Below the pieces are notes generated by a model. It did no database searches. It was not told where the DNA came from and was given only the letters and a program-made list of their open reading frames with translations. 64,000 nt of DNA, taken from positions 106,942-170,941 of the forward strand of contig JAVJAP010000132.1 of the NCBI GenBank assembly GCA_034770075.1, read 5' to 3'. Position 1 is the first letter of the stretch, and each line of letters opens with the position of its first letter. Position numbers and translations under genes: made by a program. The stretch comes from Aralia elata (taxonomy: Eukaryota; Streptophyta; Magnoliopsida; Apiales; Araliaceae). This document shows positions 49,644 through 62,076 of the stretch, in pieces.

Positions 49644-50280
49644 GAATTGTTAGGTTCCAGTGTACATGATGAAGTCCATGAAGATATCGAGATTGTACGA
49701 AAAGATTGTGATCAAGAGAAAGCAAGTGAGCGACAAAAATAAATTGATCAAAAGATTGATAGTGAAAAAGAAAAATTTGAAAAGATTGAGAATAAAAAGA
49801 AACGGGAGAATAAAAAGAATGAAAGTGAAAATAAACGAGAGAAAGAAACAGTGGAGAGTAAGAGTGAAAAAAGAGAGGAGAGTGAGTTGGAGAGTGAGTT
49901 GTATTTTGAAAAGCCAATGACTGTACATTCGTACAAGACGACGCTTTTGAATACTAACAAGATTAACTCTTCTTTGTCTACATCTGTTGTTTCTCTTATT
50001 CAGGTTGTTGATGATATACCCCGAGCTATAATTCCATATCAGTCAGCTTTTAGTATTCCTGAGGAGACGAAGGAGTTGCCAAGGCGGGTTGAAGAGTTGA
50101 TGGAGTCCAACTTCATCAAAACGGGTATCGTGGGAGAAAGCGTTAGTGCATGTGCTATTCATGAGATCATAGTACCTAAGGAATATATAATGCCGAGCTT
50201 GTTCATTGATTTCGAATTGGTAAACAAGTATCGTTATTATTTTCTTTACTTAGATAATATGTTTAATAAATTGCATAGTA
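49644..50280 (+). pseudogene. Gypsy linker and truncated reverse transcriptase start
   Basis: A Lys/Glu-rich stretch (49680-49910) leads into ELPRRVEELMESNFIKTG and KYRYYFLYLDNMFNKLH. These match the segment of gypsy reverse transcriptase before the catalytic core. The sequence then passes straight into LTR sequence, so the YxDD core, RNase H and integrase have been deleted. No protease triad is seen. Confidence 0.82.
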
Positions 50281-51579
50281 CTCAACTCAACTCAAGTTCT
50301 AGGGATTTATCAAGCGATTTTAAATATTTGGGCTGAAGTTTATTCAAAGATGCTTAAAATGGAGTTCAATTCAAGGCCAATTTTAATCAATTTATGTGGC
50401 AATTTACATTCTAGCAAATTCGCAATCGGGCAACGGACATTCCAATTCTAATCAGCCAATCACACGGGTTTTCTAGCATATTCAGGATTTAACATTTACA
50501 TATAAAGGACTTAGCATATTAGTTTCCTATATCATGTGGGCCACTCAGTTTCCAAGTAGATAACTAGCCGATTTTGTTCTCCACAGATTAATGGGTTCCT
50601 AACAATTAATGGGTTTCTAATTCTAAATGGAGGAAGGCTTCGGATTTCTAATTCAAATTTGGACGTGGATTTCCTTAATTATTAGGCTATTTATTTTCAG
50701 CATGTTTTAGATTCCTACTATAATTAGAATGTTTGATAAGGAGGATTCAATTTCCTTATTGTTTATTAGTTAGGATTTGGTTTCCAAATTAATTTGGTAA
50801 GTTAGGATTTGGTTTCTAAATTAATTTGGTAAGCTAGGATTGTGTTTCTAGTTGATTTTATAATTCCTATTAGGATTAGAATTACTTTTGAGTAGTATAA
50901 ATAGGGGACTTAGATGTACTTGATGCACTTCATTCAGAATTATTCAATAAAATTATTTATGAGATTTCTCATCTTTTGGTTCTTTAAGAATTCCTAGATT
51001 AGTTCTTAGTTTTCTTGAGATTCAATTATTGACTTATCATACAACAATGCATAGTTGTGTGTGGCGTCTTCTACCGCATCAATCGTCGATTGTACCGAGA
51101 TTACCGCTTACATATAAGCGAGGGGTCAAGGTGTCGTTGGTGTCCATTCAACGCAGATTTCCAAGACGAACAATTGTACCAAGATTACCGTCTACATATA
51201 GGCGAGGGGTTAAGGTGTTGCAAGCTATCCACCGTTCAACTTTGCTAGAAACGATCCGGGCGACGACCACCTCACGCAAGCGTGTCGTGGAGTCTATCAG
51301 AATATACACTCTCCTTCGTTGTTCTTGAGTCAGGCAATCCACAAAGACAAGTTCAAAGCCTCTTTTTGTGAGTACACGCAATTGGAGGTTTAACCATTGA
51401 ATCCTAGAGGGTGAACGCCGGGAGCCCATTTGTACCAGAGGTTATTACCAGTGGGGGCGAAATCACTTTTTAGGACAGTAGCTTTGCTACGCCTCGGTTT
51501 CAGTCATCTTCCAGATAAGTTGTTCCGATTTTATTGTTCTACTCATCTTGTTAATGCTACTAAAAATTCCAACACACAG

Positions 51580-52195
51580 TTAGTATAAAGATAGTAGCTT
51601 AGTTAGTAAGCTGGGTTAGAAAAGCTAGTTAACAGTTTTCTTTTCTTAGCTCTGTAATGGTATTTTAGCTCATGAATGAATATATTGAAATTCTCCATAT
51701 TGTGAATTTTGTGAAACTTGTCAGTTTTAGTAACTTTTGATTAAATCTTCCTGCAATAAATTGAAGATTCAAGCTAGTTTCTTACACCAAAAAGGTAGAT
51801 AGCTTGGGTATTTGTACAGTTAAGGCATATAAGTAGAGTTATAAAAGCAGGTTTTCTTCAAACTTGCAATATATTTCGAGTTGCCTAGCAACATAATGCT
51901 AAACCATCTCTAATCTTTTATTTTATATCAACATAAAGTAGCACTAAACTTACTCTCCAGTCTCCAGAACAATTTTTACAAGGGAGTTCGTCATAGTTAA
52001 CGACTTAAATACATAAATGGTAATGGTGCGAGTTTGAAGACATTATGACCATGCAAATACCAAGTCGGACTAGACATATATATTATACAACCATCCCCTG
52101 AATGTGATCAACCAAATCAAGCAAACTAGAGAGAGTTTACTATATATTATACAACCATCCCTTGATCAACCAAAACGAGAAAACTCAAGTCGGAG
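51580..52195. other. Spacer downstream of the retroelement nest
   Basis: AT-rich sequence with no gene of its own. It would contain the 3' UTR of the minus-strand uridylyltransferase gene. Confidence 0.5.
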
Positions 52196-55100
52196 CTATG
52201 ATTCGAAGAGCTTCACACACAGATTAGGATCATACTGCATAATTTCTGCAGAACGTTTAAATTCTCTGTTCAGGAGTTCTAACTTAAACGTGTCCACTGA
52301 TCGGCCCAGGTCGTGTGATGTCTCGAATGGATCCTCAATGCACATCAGATGACGGTCAAACCTAGTACTCCAATGCCACCTTTTCTCCATTTTGCTTTAC
52401 ATTGAGAAACAGTAAAGGCAGTGAGTTGGTAAAAATTAGGATATACTAAAGCAGTTTAAACTTCAGTTGCACTTGAGCATGTGTTCAGGTTTGGCAAAAG
52501 ATCAAAAAACCCTTTCGAAATTTCTCATTATAAAAGGCTGCAAATAATACATAACGCAAGACCCTCACGTCAGTCGAGAATCTAAATGTTTATCCTCATT
52601 TATGTATGTGTTTGTAAATTTGTCAAATAGGTAATACATCAAAATAAGCAAGAATACTATTTTCACAGGAAAAAAAAAAGCATTTACAAGTATATCAATT
52701 GAGATACCCGAAGAAGATATATATAATCACTAAAGAATGAAGGCACAAGTTCACATGGAAAGAAGGAAGACTCCATACCACGACAGTCTTGGTTATACTC
52801 ATTATATTACAGTGAAATTGTTGGAGGATAACACGGGAAGGGGGCTAGTGGTGGAGTGGTAGATAGCATGAGCAAGAAGAGACCAAATCGGGTGCATAGA
52901 CATCGAAACAACTATACAGCATATATAAGAATCCTTACAGGTTGACAATGAAACGTGACAAGCAGAGAATAACAAAAGCTTACGACATCTGAACAGCAGT
53001 ATGAGATACTATCCATGTATTAATATGAATTTGCATATATAGATTTGAGTAGACAAAGTACTTCATATATAGAATTCTCTCACCTCAATAACCGTCCTGT
53101 ACACACAGATATAACATGATTTGCATAATCGTGATGATACGCCCAATAATTGAAAAATTCCCAAACCAGTTGAGCAATACTTTCCCTATTACGGGCTCCA
53201 AAACCGTCAAGTTTCTCCACTTGATCAAAATAAGCACATTCAGTATTGTCTACATATTGTACAAAAGTACTATCCAGTCCCTGATAAGGAAAAAAAGAAG
53301 GAAAAAGGACTCAATGAATTAAGAATGCAGAAGCATCTATGAGTTTGGAGACAATAGCCTTCTTAGAAAAAAATAATAATAAACAGATAAGAAATGCAAT
53401 AAGATAACACACCTGTAAGCACGGAAGAATAGCAGGTGTACGACGTTGTAAGAAATGGATGCACATTAAGACATATCTGAAAAACAAACAATATAATTAG
53501 CTGACAAGAATTAAGATAAGTAGGGAACACAAGTACCATTGGATTCGTCAATCCAACTCACGCATAGCTAGATAGGGTCCCATGGTAAGTCTTATCGATT
53601 CCTCTCGACTTCGCCCAGTGTTTTACAATGAAAGCTAGCTGCTGTAATCTTGAATCTATTTGTGCATAGTGTCCTAGCAGCTTTGTATTTATAACAGCGA
53701 ACACATTGTTCACGCATATGTCACAGGATATTCCGGTCACTGGATCCTTACATTTCACTATAGGCACCCTAGCACTTGTGACGGCCTGTAACCAGAATTT
53801 ACAATTAGCACCAACATTGATTGCAACTTAACATTGAAGATGTCATAAAATCAACAATCAGATCATGGAGGAACACGAGTAGTTCAATAATAATATTTCT
53901 AAATCATGACATTATGGAGCGAAAGCAGAGATGAAAACTCACTGAAAGTTCGATAGTAGCCAAAAAATAAGGGGCTTCAAATCTACCATATATAGTGCTA
54001 AAGGATGAATATATGATAATTTATTTATTGTTTTAGAAAGACTATTAAGCAGCTCACAAGCTCAATTAAATCCGTGCTTGCAACAGATGCAATGCAACCC
54101 AAGACAAGAAGATTGCCCATAAGAAAATGTAAAAAACAATTTCCAGTAAAAAAGATAATTGATTTTATGCATAATCACAATTCATAGTGTGTATTGTGCA
54201 AGCTAAACGGATTTAAGGCAGGCAAACAACACATTTAGATTGAATACTTTTTAAAATCAAATCCCAAAAATTCACTTTCGGAGCTAAAGATTACATATAT
54301 ATAGATATAGATATATGTATGTATATTGAAAAAACATAATCTCTAAAATATCATCCATGTTTGTACCATGGCAATTACACTGCTTTCAAGACGACACATA
54401 AAATGAGATGGAGGGGTTACGACAGTCCAGCTGCTTCCTAAGAAAACAAAATACTCGTGCCACTATTTCAAAAGTAAGAATGCAAATAATCAAGACCTCT
54501 AACATCTCAATAGCTCAGGAAAAAGGTCAAATTCTACAATTATGAGAACATTCCCATCCTTGAAATTTTACAGTATGCACAAATTACCAATACCAGCTTC
54601 AAAAGGAGCCACTAATGAAGGTGCCCTGTGATGTGGTCATAAAGTATAAACCACTCTTTCGATCTTCCCTCTAAAGCAAAGTGAATTGATAACCATCTCC
54701 ACCAAAATGCATCAGTTAGTTTCAAAAATCTCCAAATCAGAAATATAATCTCTCATCTCTAGCATATGACTCCTCAGAGAATGAATACTACCATCAAAAT
54801 CCTTAGCAGGGTATATAAAATAAATAATAAACAAAAAACATTCATATAATGAACTTAGATCCATATAATAATACTTCTATAAAAATCCAATATTAATAAT
54901 TATGGATTTAAAGTGTAGTGTAATGGATGGTTAGTAAAGCTCCAAGGAATTTTCCCTCTCATTTTCCAAGTTCCAGTCCAAAAGGAAAAGAAAAATACAT
55001 ACATCCTACATATTACAGAACAAAATCATGCATAAATTAAAAGATAAAAGATAAAATTATAGGACAAAATCATGCACAAATTAAAGGGGCAAATTGTATA

Positions 55101-55500
55101 CCTCTACATCCCGGAAATTCTCCAACCTCAATATGCGTGCCAGCTTCAACAAAACATTAGACTTATTAACATACTTCTGAACATATTAAGGGCCATCCAT
55201 CAAAAGGCAAACATCCATGTCACTATTTCTTAACCCAAATGAGTTAGCAGATGACCCAAAAACATGCAATGAAGCTGCAGGCCATTCATCGTGGACATGA
55301 TTCTTCAATAAACCCAGAAATTGCTTTTGCTTCTGTGATTCTTCATCAGTTTGTTGGAGTGACCCATAAACTGCAAGAAAAGGTGCATCTAGCCGATGAA
55401 TGTCACTGCGACATTCAGTCTGTCTATTAACTGTGAATATTTTCTCTGATTCTTTCGTTTCTACAGAGCATGCACTAGGGTTATTTTGCCTACTCCGTCT
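52196..55500 (-). pseudogene. URT1-like terminal uridylyltransferase, one in-frame stop
   Basis: Five minus-strand exons are visible: about 55500-55102, 53784-53562, 53476-53413, 53280-53084 and 52394-52196, with GT-AG introns and agreeing phases. Members of this family add uridines to 3' ends of mRNAs in the cytoplasm. Exon 1 has the nucleotidyltransferase motif HVFGSSANSFGLRNSDMDVC, with two metal-binding aspartates expected there. Exon 2 carries the third aspartate region ([10 protein letters not shown]) and [14 protein letters not shown]. Exons 4-5 encode the PAP-associated part ([34 protein letters not shown]) and end LFES. The sole defect seen is TAA at 55186-55188, just after DVCLLMDGP. 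The long disordered N-terminus of plant URT1 was not found, nor a start codon. It may be a recent pseudogene or an allele with a nonsense change. Confidence 0.8.
53785..55101 (-). other. First visible intron of the uridylyltransferase gene
   Basis: 1.3 kb, AT-rich, donor GTATAC at 55101 and acceptor TTACAG at about 53785. No nested gene or element was recognised. Confidence 0.7.
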
Positions 55501-55504
55501 TCGT

Positions 55505-55955
55505 CTTCGTCTTCATCTTCATCTTCCTTTATAAAGGCAGAACAATAATTGGGAAAAAATAAAAACTAACTTAAACAGTATAGCTGACAATCAATGTAAA
55601 GTATAACAGTATAAGTACGAGCAGCGAACAAACATACGGATATATGCTTATTTTCACATATGTTAAATTTTTGTTTTCTTTTGGAGCTGATACCGTAAGT
55701 AAATATTTGCGCTTGTTATTTTCAGAAAAAAAAAATATATATATATATATATAAAATAAAAATATGTTATTTTTTTGTGAGTAAATACACCAAACAATTA
55801 TTAATGTATTTTTATTATTTTACAAATTATGTTATTGTGTCACATAGCAATATAAATTACATATTTTTGTTCCAATATATAAATTCTTTAAATTATAAAA
55901 TTGTCTTTCATGTCGATACTGAATCACAATATAAACGTTAGTATCTAATGATAGC
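55505..55955. other. AT-rich spacer with a short (AT)n tract
   Basis: An (AT)9-like tract lies at about 55735-55753. Nothing coding is visible. The missing 5' exons of the uridylyltransferase gene would be expected here or beyond but were not found. Confidence 0.45.
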
Positions 55956-55959
55956 TATT

Positions 55960-56518
55960 GTTGAAGGCGTTGATAAGCTGTCCCATCTCGTTCTCAAGAT
56001 TTTGAATCGATACTTTTTATATTTAAATCCACTTGGTTCAACAGCCGATCCTAATCACTAATTCTTTTGTCCGTAGCTGTAATGAACTTTGCCAAGACCT
56101 CCTCTAAACTTAAGTTCCTTTCTTCTTCATGTGGAGGGGCTGGATCCTGAAATTCTGCAGTGCATGATTGGCTTGGAACAAAGATTTGAACTTGATTATT
56201 ATGGCTCCATGAAAAATCTGGATGATACCCCCAACTATGATGATAATTATTCGGATATGCATAATTGTTGGGGTAGTCACCGCCACACTGTACCGACTCA
56301 AAACTGATAGTACATTGGTAACTCAGATGGGTTTCAGCACAATAATCACAAATCATCGTTACACTTTGAATAGATTGTGTTGCTAAAGCATCAAACTTCC
56401 TCGAAAGTGTCTCTAATTGTGCTGATAAATCATCGAGTTCATAAATCCCTGTTACTTTTGGCTGAGTCATTCTCGTATAAGGCCATTGACAGTCAAATTT
56501 GGCCATGGTGTACCTCAA
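55960..56518 (-). pseudogene. Ty3/gypsy gag fragment (Athila/Tat type)
   Basis: The minus-strand frame includes a CxxC-H-C knuckle-like stretch (CDYCAETHLSYQC), then FESVQCGGDYPNNYAYP and HPDFSWSHNN, a layout typical of plant Athila/Tat Gag C-terminal regions. A stop follows at 56051, and weaker similarity continues to about 55960. No pol sequence is left. Confidence 0.75.
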
Positions 56519-56529
56519 AAAGAAGTAAA

Positions 56530-58148
56530 ACAGAAAAAGAAATAAATAAAAAATAAAAATAAAATGTTTAAATTAAGATTAATTTGATTGAAATTAATAT
56601 TGGTAAAAATTATTAAATTAATTCAGATAAAAAGGCTTAAGATTACAATTTCTCTTAATGTTTCACTTGAATTAATACACTTCCTTTTAAGTTATATTAA
56701 TTATTCCGGATTGTTAATCAAGAACTCATCAATATTTATAATCATCTCTCAATGTATCATAAACGAAACAACTTAAATCCACAAAAGATAGAATTAAGAT
56801 GAACACCCTAGTTAACTAATTCACTATATCTCTATGTGAATTACAATTAAAAAGGATTTAAAGATCAGGTTCCCTATCAGATTACATGCGGCGTATAGGT
56901 ATATCTCTATCCTAAACACAAATTATGAATTCCATCACTATGCAGAAAACACAATCACATGCTACTGTGATTAGGTCTAAATCTATAATTCATCTCTCGA
57001 GTTCATAAAGATTACCACGGTAATTGTTGATCAGATATTTAAGCAATTAATCACAAATCATAATAGACAATCCGATAATAATCAACAAGGAAGCATATCA
57101 ATAAAAGCTACGCAATAAGTTCCATTGTAATCTTAAAAAGAAATTAGTTCATAATTGAATTAAAATCCATAATCCACAATTGATAAAGCATTCAAGAATA
57201 CAAAATAAAAGATTAGGGAAGAGAATAGAATCTGTAATTGCAATCCTTGAGTCTCTCTTTCAGCTCTTGTGATGAATCCTTCTTGCTTGCTCAATTGCTT
57301 CAAGCCTCCCTCTCTTTCTCCCAAACTAGGGTTAGCAAAAAGTAGCAAATCTCTCTCATTCTATGTCTCACATCATGCATTTATAAGTTCTAGTTAAAGT
57401 CCTAAACCAATTAGAAGTTACAATCTTTGTTTAATTCAATTTAGGTCAAAAATAAGCTTTTTAAAAACCCGACCCAGCGCGGCCGCGCCCATATTTGGCC
57501 TAGGAAGCAGCGCGTCCGTGCCCAAGTGCCAGAAATCAAGTTTTTCACTCTGCAGACCTGCGCGGCCGTGCCCAAAATACACTAGGAACCGGCGTGCCCG
57601 CGCCAGACAAAATTCTGTTGCAACATCTGTTGGTAAAATGGTCACAACGTTTGATCTAGGAGGAGTTACGGGGCTTGCCACCTATCAAATCGAAGCTCTC
57701 GACGAGATCTACAACTTTCATTCTTTGAGAATTGAGAGATTAAGATTGGATCAAAGTCGAAATTGGGCTTGAAGTGAGTGCAATGCAAATGGCAACTCCA
57801 AACTTTGAGGTTTAACGTCCGTTGGTAAAACGATCATTACTTTCTCATCCGAACTCCGATTGTGACGATTCAAAATGTTCCGGAAAGCTAAGGAGTAGCT
57901 CTACATTACAATCCAAGTTCCAAACCAATTAAATGCATCTAACCTAGTGTTAAAAGCCCTGCAATCTTCCCTTCTTGCGTTTGGTTGCTTATTGTACTCC
58001 AAAAGATGTTCGGGTTACGTTTCCTTGCTTCTTTCTACAAAATAACATAAAAATACTATAAATACCTAATCCTAACTTAAAATACTCAAGAACTCACAAA
58101 TTATCAAGCCAAACGTACTCAATTCGTAGGTGTAAAATCCACTCATCA
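56530..58148 (-). mobile_element. Gypsy 5' LTR and leader (minus strand), partner of the gag fragment
   Basis: On the minus strand the LTR starts at 58148 with TGATGAGTGGATTTTACACC. A TATAAATGC box lies at about 57375, followed by a purine-rich leader. The LTR end before gag could not be placed exactly. GC-rich motifs of GCGCGGCCGCGCC type occur around 57475-57610. No second LTR is in the window, so the element is a 5' fragment. Confidence 0.65.
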
Positions 58149-59270
58149 AATACCTGGTTCGACCCTGGCGCGGGGCGCGCCGAGTTTTGTTCTTGGGCGG
58201 CGCGGGGCGCGCTACCTTGACAGAACTTTTTGACAAGTTTTTCAATGTTTTGATTTTCTACCTTCTTTGATTCCATCTTGCATAGCTTGTTCATTTTACA
58301 TCCAAACGGATTCAAACCACTTTCACTATATTGTAAACTTACACCTCTTCAATATTCAATTTCTTAAATCACTTTTCAACATCTTTAGTTAATCAGATTT
58401 TATTAATTTCCAAGCTAGGGTTCTTACTTGGACATGTTTTACCAATTGTTTTGCTAATAGTTCTTTTTACTTTCGATTTTGACAATTCCACCTTGGTTAT
58501 GCTCGTATTTCATAGGGATTCAACATAACATTTTTGGATCATATATAAGGCTTACACATTTTATGTCAGTACTTAACATCACATCTCATGCTTTCAAGTA
58601 TTTTAACTTGGATTTCATGCTCACATGCTTTTCTCTTGTTCCTTCGGTTCTAAAATTACATAAAAGTAATATATATCATATAATCTCCTTCCAATACGCA
58701 CCCTTATACCTTCGGATCCATCATGATCTCACAACACATAAATCTCACACAACCAAGCATGCATTTCTACTAAAACCTATCTTAACAAAAATAAAGCTAG
58801 GTGGTGCACCTACCTCTTAGTGGCTCTCTTTCTCTTGGCTATGAACTTCAAGTAGCTCTTCACCTTTGTTCCTTCTTCTTGAACCACCAAAATGGCAAGA
58901 ACTCTTCTAGGCTTTCTTCTTCTTCTCTCTAACTCTCTCTATCTCTTATATTTTCCAACACTTAAGATTTTTATCAAATGAGGGAAGGTATTAAGAGGGT
59001 CCTATTTATAGAAGAATCATTAACCAATAATTGGGGTATTATCGAAAGGTAAAAATGGAGTTGTGAAAAGGTTACCAACTTTCACCTTTAAGGATACTGA
59101 GCCTTAGGACTATATAATCATTCCTTCACATGGCTCTTGCTTGTTGGCTAAAAGAATAGCAAAAACCAGCACTTTTTGGCCAAGGGGAGGGGGTGGTCGG
59201 TCATTTGGGGGGGGGGGGGGTGGTTCCCCTATGTCACATTTTTTATTTCATCTCTAGTACAATAATCTAG
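58149..59270 (-). mobile_element. Fragment of another long gypsy-type LTR (minus strand)
   Basis: GGCGCGGGGCGCGCC motifs (58168-58212), a minus-strand CTATAAATAGG box near 59015 and a purine-rich leader (58800-58960) together look like a long LTR in minus orientation, similar in design to the solo LTR at 46198. Its ends are not resolved. Confidence 0.5.
59207..59220 (+). repeat. G14 homopolymer in a G-rich stretch
   Basis: Fourteen consecutive G preceded by AAGGGGAGGGGG. This could form a G-quadruplex, but it is also a place where sequencing errors are common. Confidence 0.9.
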
Positions 59271-61463
59271 CATTTTTTCTCCCTACACACATACATATAC
59301 ATATACATACATATATATATATATATACAAATTTTTAGTGGGTCAATTTATATATAATACTTAAATTTTTTAAAATTTACCTTAGTAATTATTTTTTTCA
59401 GTGGGGTCAATTGACCCCACAGTGGTCAAATGGATGTTTGTTTGTTAATATATACAGAGTACGTATTTTTGTGTGTCAAACGAAAGAAGCAGTCCTAATT
59501 TCATTTTTAATTCAAGTTAAATTTATTAGCTTGATTCAGATTGGGTTTTTTATTTTGATTAATTAATTAATTTTGTTTAGTCGGTTAGTCCGGACTAGAT
59601 GGGTGAGAAACTGATTTGGTTTGATTTTATTAATTATTATTATTATTATTATGCTTTATTACGTTTTTGCCCTTTTAAAATATTAAAAGGATAAAAATAA
59701 ATTAAATAAAGCTTATTGAAAACACATCCGTACTAAATATCCTATGTGTCCCAGCCACGTCACCAATTTGTGACGTGTCAACTATAATTGAACTAAAGTG
59801 AAAAAAATGGATAGTTTAATCATTTAATTGAAAAAATTGAAAGGTCGATCACTTAAGTGGAAAATTGTCTATAGTTTAGGGTATTACTTCGTATTTAAGC
59901 CTAATAATAATAATACAATGCACTTCATACCCATTTTATATTAAAGTTGCATGTAAATGTATATTTTTTCCATTTATTAATTATAAATTTAATTATCGCT
60001 TTAACCCAACTCACTCATTTGTCAACGTTTTTATTTTAGTATTGATATTATTCTAAGAATAATGCTACAGACACAAATTATTTTACAAATATTTTACAAA
60101 CTGTTGATGTGGCAGTGTTGCATACGTAATAGTGTTACATTGTTCGGGTTTTTTAAAAAAAAGAAACTGATGTGGAGTATGTCACATCAATAGTTTATAA
60201 AATATTTATAGAATAGTTTGTATCTGTAGCATTACTCTTGTTTTAAACTATATAATTTCATCACTTGATAAGAATTGTAAATTGCAATCAAAACAAAAAA
60301 AAATCAATTACAGAGAAAATAGTGTTAATGGTTCCTTGTATGTTTTTTTTAAAGTAAAATAATATGCAATATAAAAAGGATATTTGCCACTCATATTGTA
60401 TTCTTAAATCATTAGTATTTTTCAGCTCTTTTCTAGAGAGTAAATCAAATAAAATAATATGATTTTATGTGTTATAAATATTTAATAATTTAATTAAATA
60501 TTTATAATGAATTAGACAATTGAGAATTCAATGCCTCGTTTTAGGACTTTAATTTTGAAGTCTGACAGTTGCACTTAAAACTTTATTCTCTTTAAAGCAA
60601 AATTGGAATTATACCTCATGACTAAGTTGTGGTACAAACAAGTGTAAATGTATTTATTTCAAACAGATTATCGAAATGTTTATAGAGAATTGTTATTTAC
60701 ACAATTTTTTTTTGACATTTTCCATGAATGTGGGCTCTATTTACAACTTATTTGAGTAAATACTTGTAAAACTATCAATTAAATATATTTGCAGAAATAT
60801 CAATTTTATATTTATAAATTTAAAATAATTAAAATATCCAATAAAATAAAATAAATAAAAACAAATACAACTTAAAAATAAATCTTAGTGCCTCCAATAC
60901 CATATCTTACAATTCAATCACTCATCATGATACCCACAACCAGAGCATTTAATGCGTTTTCAAATCCGGACCGTTCATCGAACCGAAAAAGCTATCGAGT
61001 GGATGGGTCACTGGTCCAACCAGTGGTCGGACCGTTATTGACCTAGTAACGTCATTAATATGTAATAAATAATAATTAATTAAATATAGTAATATTTGAT
61101 TTGGAAACACCTAATGAACATATAGTCCCTTTAAATTCTGAGTTTTTTAGATTTTCTTTTTTATTTTCAATTTGTTTCGGCAATTAAACAAAATATGAAT
61201 TATTAATAAAAGGGAAACAAATACACTAGAAAGTGGAACAATAGAAAAGTCGCATTTGAACATAAAGTAGGTATTGGGCTAAGTCATTGTTTGGGGCCCA
61301 TAAAACAGGAACCCTAAGGATAAAAGCCTGTCATAGCAAATTAGCAAGTATTGATGCCTATCAAAGCTTATCCTCATTTTGTGCTGCTGCCCGTTCCTCC
61401 ACCACTGAACACCGCCGGACAGTGACTCCTCACCGGAGAGAGAAAGAGAAGAAGATAGTCACC
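59271..61463. other. AT-rich intergenic region
   Basis: It contains TA/CATA microsatellites (59285-59335), ATT repeats near 59640 and the MITE listed separately. No coding signal is visible until the NAC-alpha-like start at 61464. Confidence 0.6.
60055..60239. mobile_element. 185-bp MITE with long terminal inverted repeats
   Basis: The left end AAGAATAATGCTACAGACAC and the inverse of the right end AAGAGTAATGCTACAGATAC continue to match for about 55 bp at roughly 85 percent by eye, with a central loop of about 70 bp. A clear target duplication was not found. The family is not assigned. Confidence 0.8.
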
Positions 61464-61685
61464 ATGCCTGGTCCCGTTGTCGAAGAACTTGAGATCGAGA
61501 AGAAGCTTGAGGTTTTATACTCCTCTCTCTATATATATACACGCACACACATGTATGTATATATAATCATTTGAATACTGATATCCTATGACATAAATTT
61601 ACAGAACGAAGTGCCAGTGGTGGAGGACGGGAAGGAGGAAGATGACCATGACGATTCTGACGATGACTTAAATTTTTTTTTTTAA
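61464..61685 (+). pseudogene. N-terminal fragment of a NAC-alpha-like gene
   Basis: ATG at 61464 opens MPGPVVEELEIEKKLE, followed by a donor at 61512 and an acceptor before 61605. The second piece reads NEVPVVEDGKEEDDHDDSDDD and ends in TAA at 61683-61685 after a T-run. Plant nascent-polypeptide-associated complex alpha subunits start with such an acidic N-terminus and an intron at this place. The NAC and UBA domains that should follow are absent. NAC-alpha binds nascent chains at the ribosome. A purine-rich 5' UTR precedes the ATG. The short acidic text makes this a moderate call. Confidence 0.55.
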
Positions 61686-62076
61686 TGGTTAAGCACCATG
61701 ACATTTTAATGTTAGCAAAGTTCAAAAAATTAATTGTTTTCTAAAGGTTTGTGGATTAGAGATTTTTTGATTAGTCACTCGTCCCCATTATCATGTTCCA
61801 TTGATGTAGTGTTTTATTTATTGTAAAATTTGTACTTTATTTCATTATTTTGAGAACAAAACCTTGTATAACTTTCGATTTTGCTTATGTAATCAAATGT
61901 TGGAGAACGAGATGTGAGAATTTATTCTTTGGGGTACAAAGTGTAAGACATTGTATACTTCAAGGTCTGATATGTAATTAATCTATTAAATAACTAACTT
62001 CGCTTCTCCCGCCTTCTGCTTTCTCTTTTAAAGTTCTAAAAGAAATATAATATATATATATACACATAATCTGGGG
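61686..62076. other. Spacer and probable promoter of the right-edge gene
   Basis: AT-rich sequence with an AATATATATATATA stretch at about 62048-62062, just before the duplicated leader. It may supply a TATA box. Nothing coding. Confidence 0.4.

Larger units (their letters stand above)
44635..51304 (+). mobile_element. Ty3/gypsy element (44640-51299) nested in the Copia 3' LTR
   Basis: It starts TGATACAATCC and ends GGAGTCTATCA, flanked by the 5-bp duplication GAATA (44635-44639 and 51300-51304). The 5' LTR is 44640-45662. Right after it TTTGGTATCAAAGC matches a tRNA-Met primer-binding site. The 3' LTR is about 50279-51299 and lacks the first roughly 40 bases found in the 5' copy. A TATAAATA box occurs in both (45257 and 50896). 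The internal region holds a gag stub and the first part of reverse transcriptase only, plus a solo LTR. It is a deletion derivative that needs outside help to move. Confidence 0.93.
38853..51574 (+). mobile_element. Copia LTR retrotransposon, split by a nested gypsy element
   Basis: The 5' LTR is 38853-39612 (TGTTGTTTGTGC to AATTCCAACA). The 3' LTR starts at 44103 after the purine run ATGTGGGGGAT. It is interrupted at 44639, resumes at 51300 and ends at 51574. Flanks CACGG (38848-38852) and CACAG (51575-51579) look like a 5-bp duplication with one change. Without the nested insert the element is about 6.06 kb. Coding order is gag, protease, integrase, reverse transcriptase, RNase H, which defines Copia. 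The 5' LTR lacks a roughly 56-bp GC-rich segment present in the 3' LTR around 44323-44380. Confidence 0.94.

Noticed and set aside
49660..49960. Overlapping Lys/Glu-rich and Phe/Ser-rich frames on both strands
   Set aside because: They result from the A/G-rich low-complexity linker of the gypsy element read in several frames.
58140..58175. tRNA-like GGTTCGACC element
   Set aside because: Only a T-arm-like string is present. No acceptor stem or anticodon arm can be folded around it by eye, and the surroundings are LTR.
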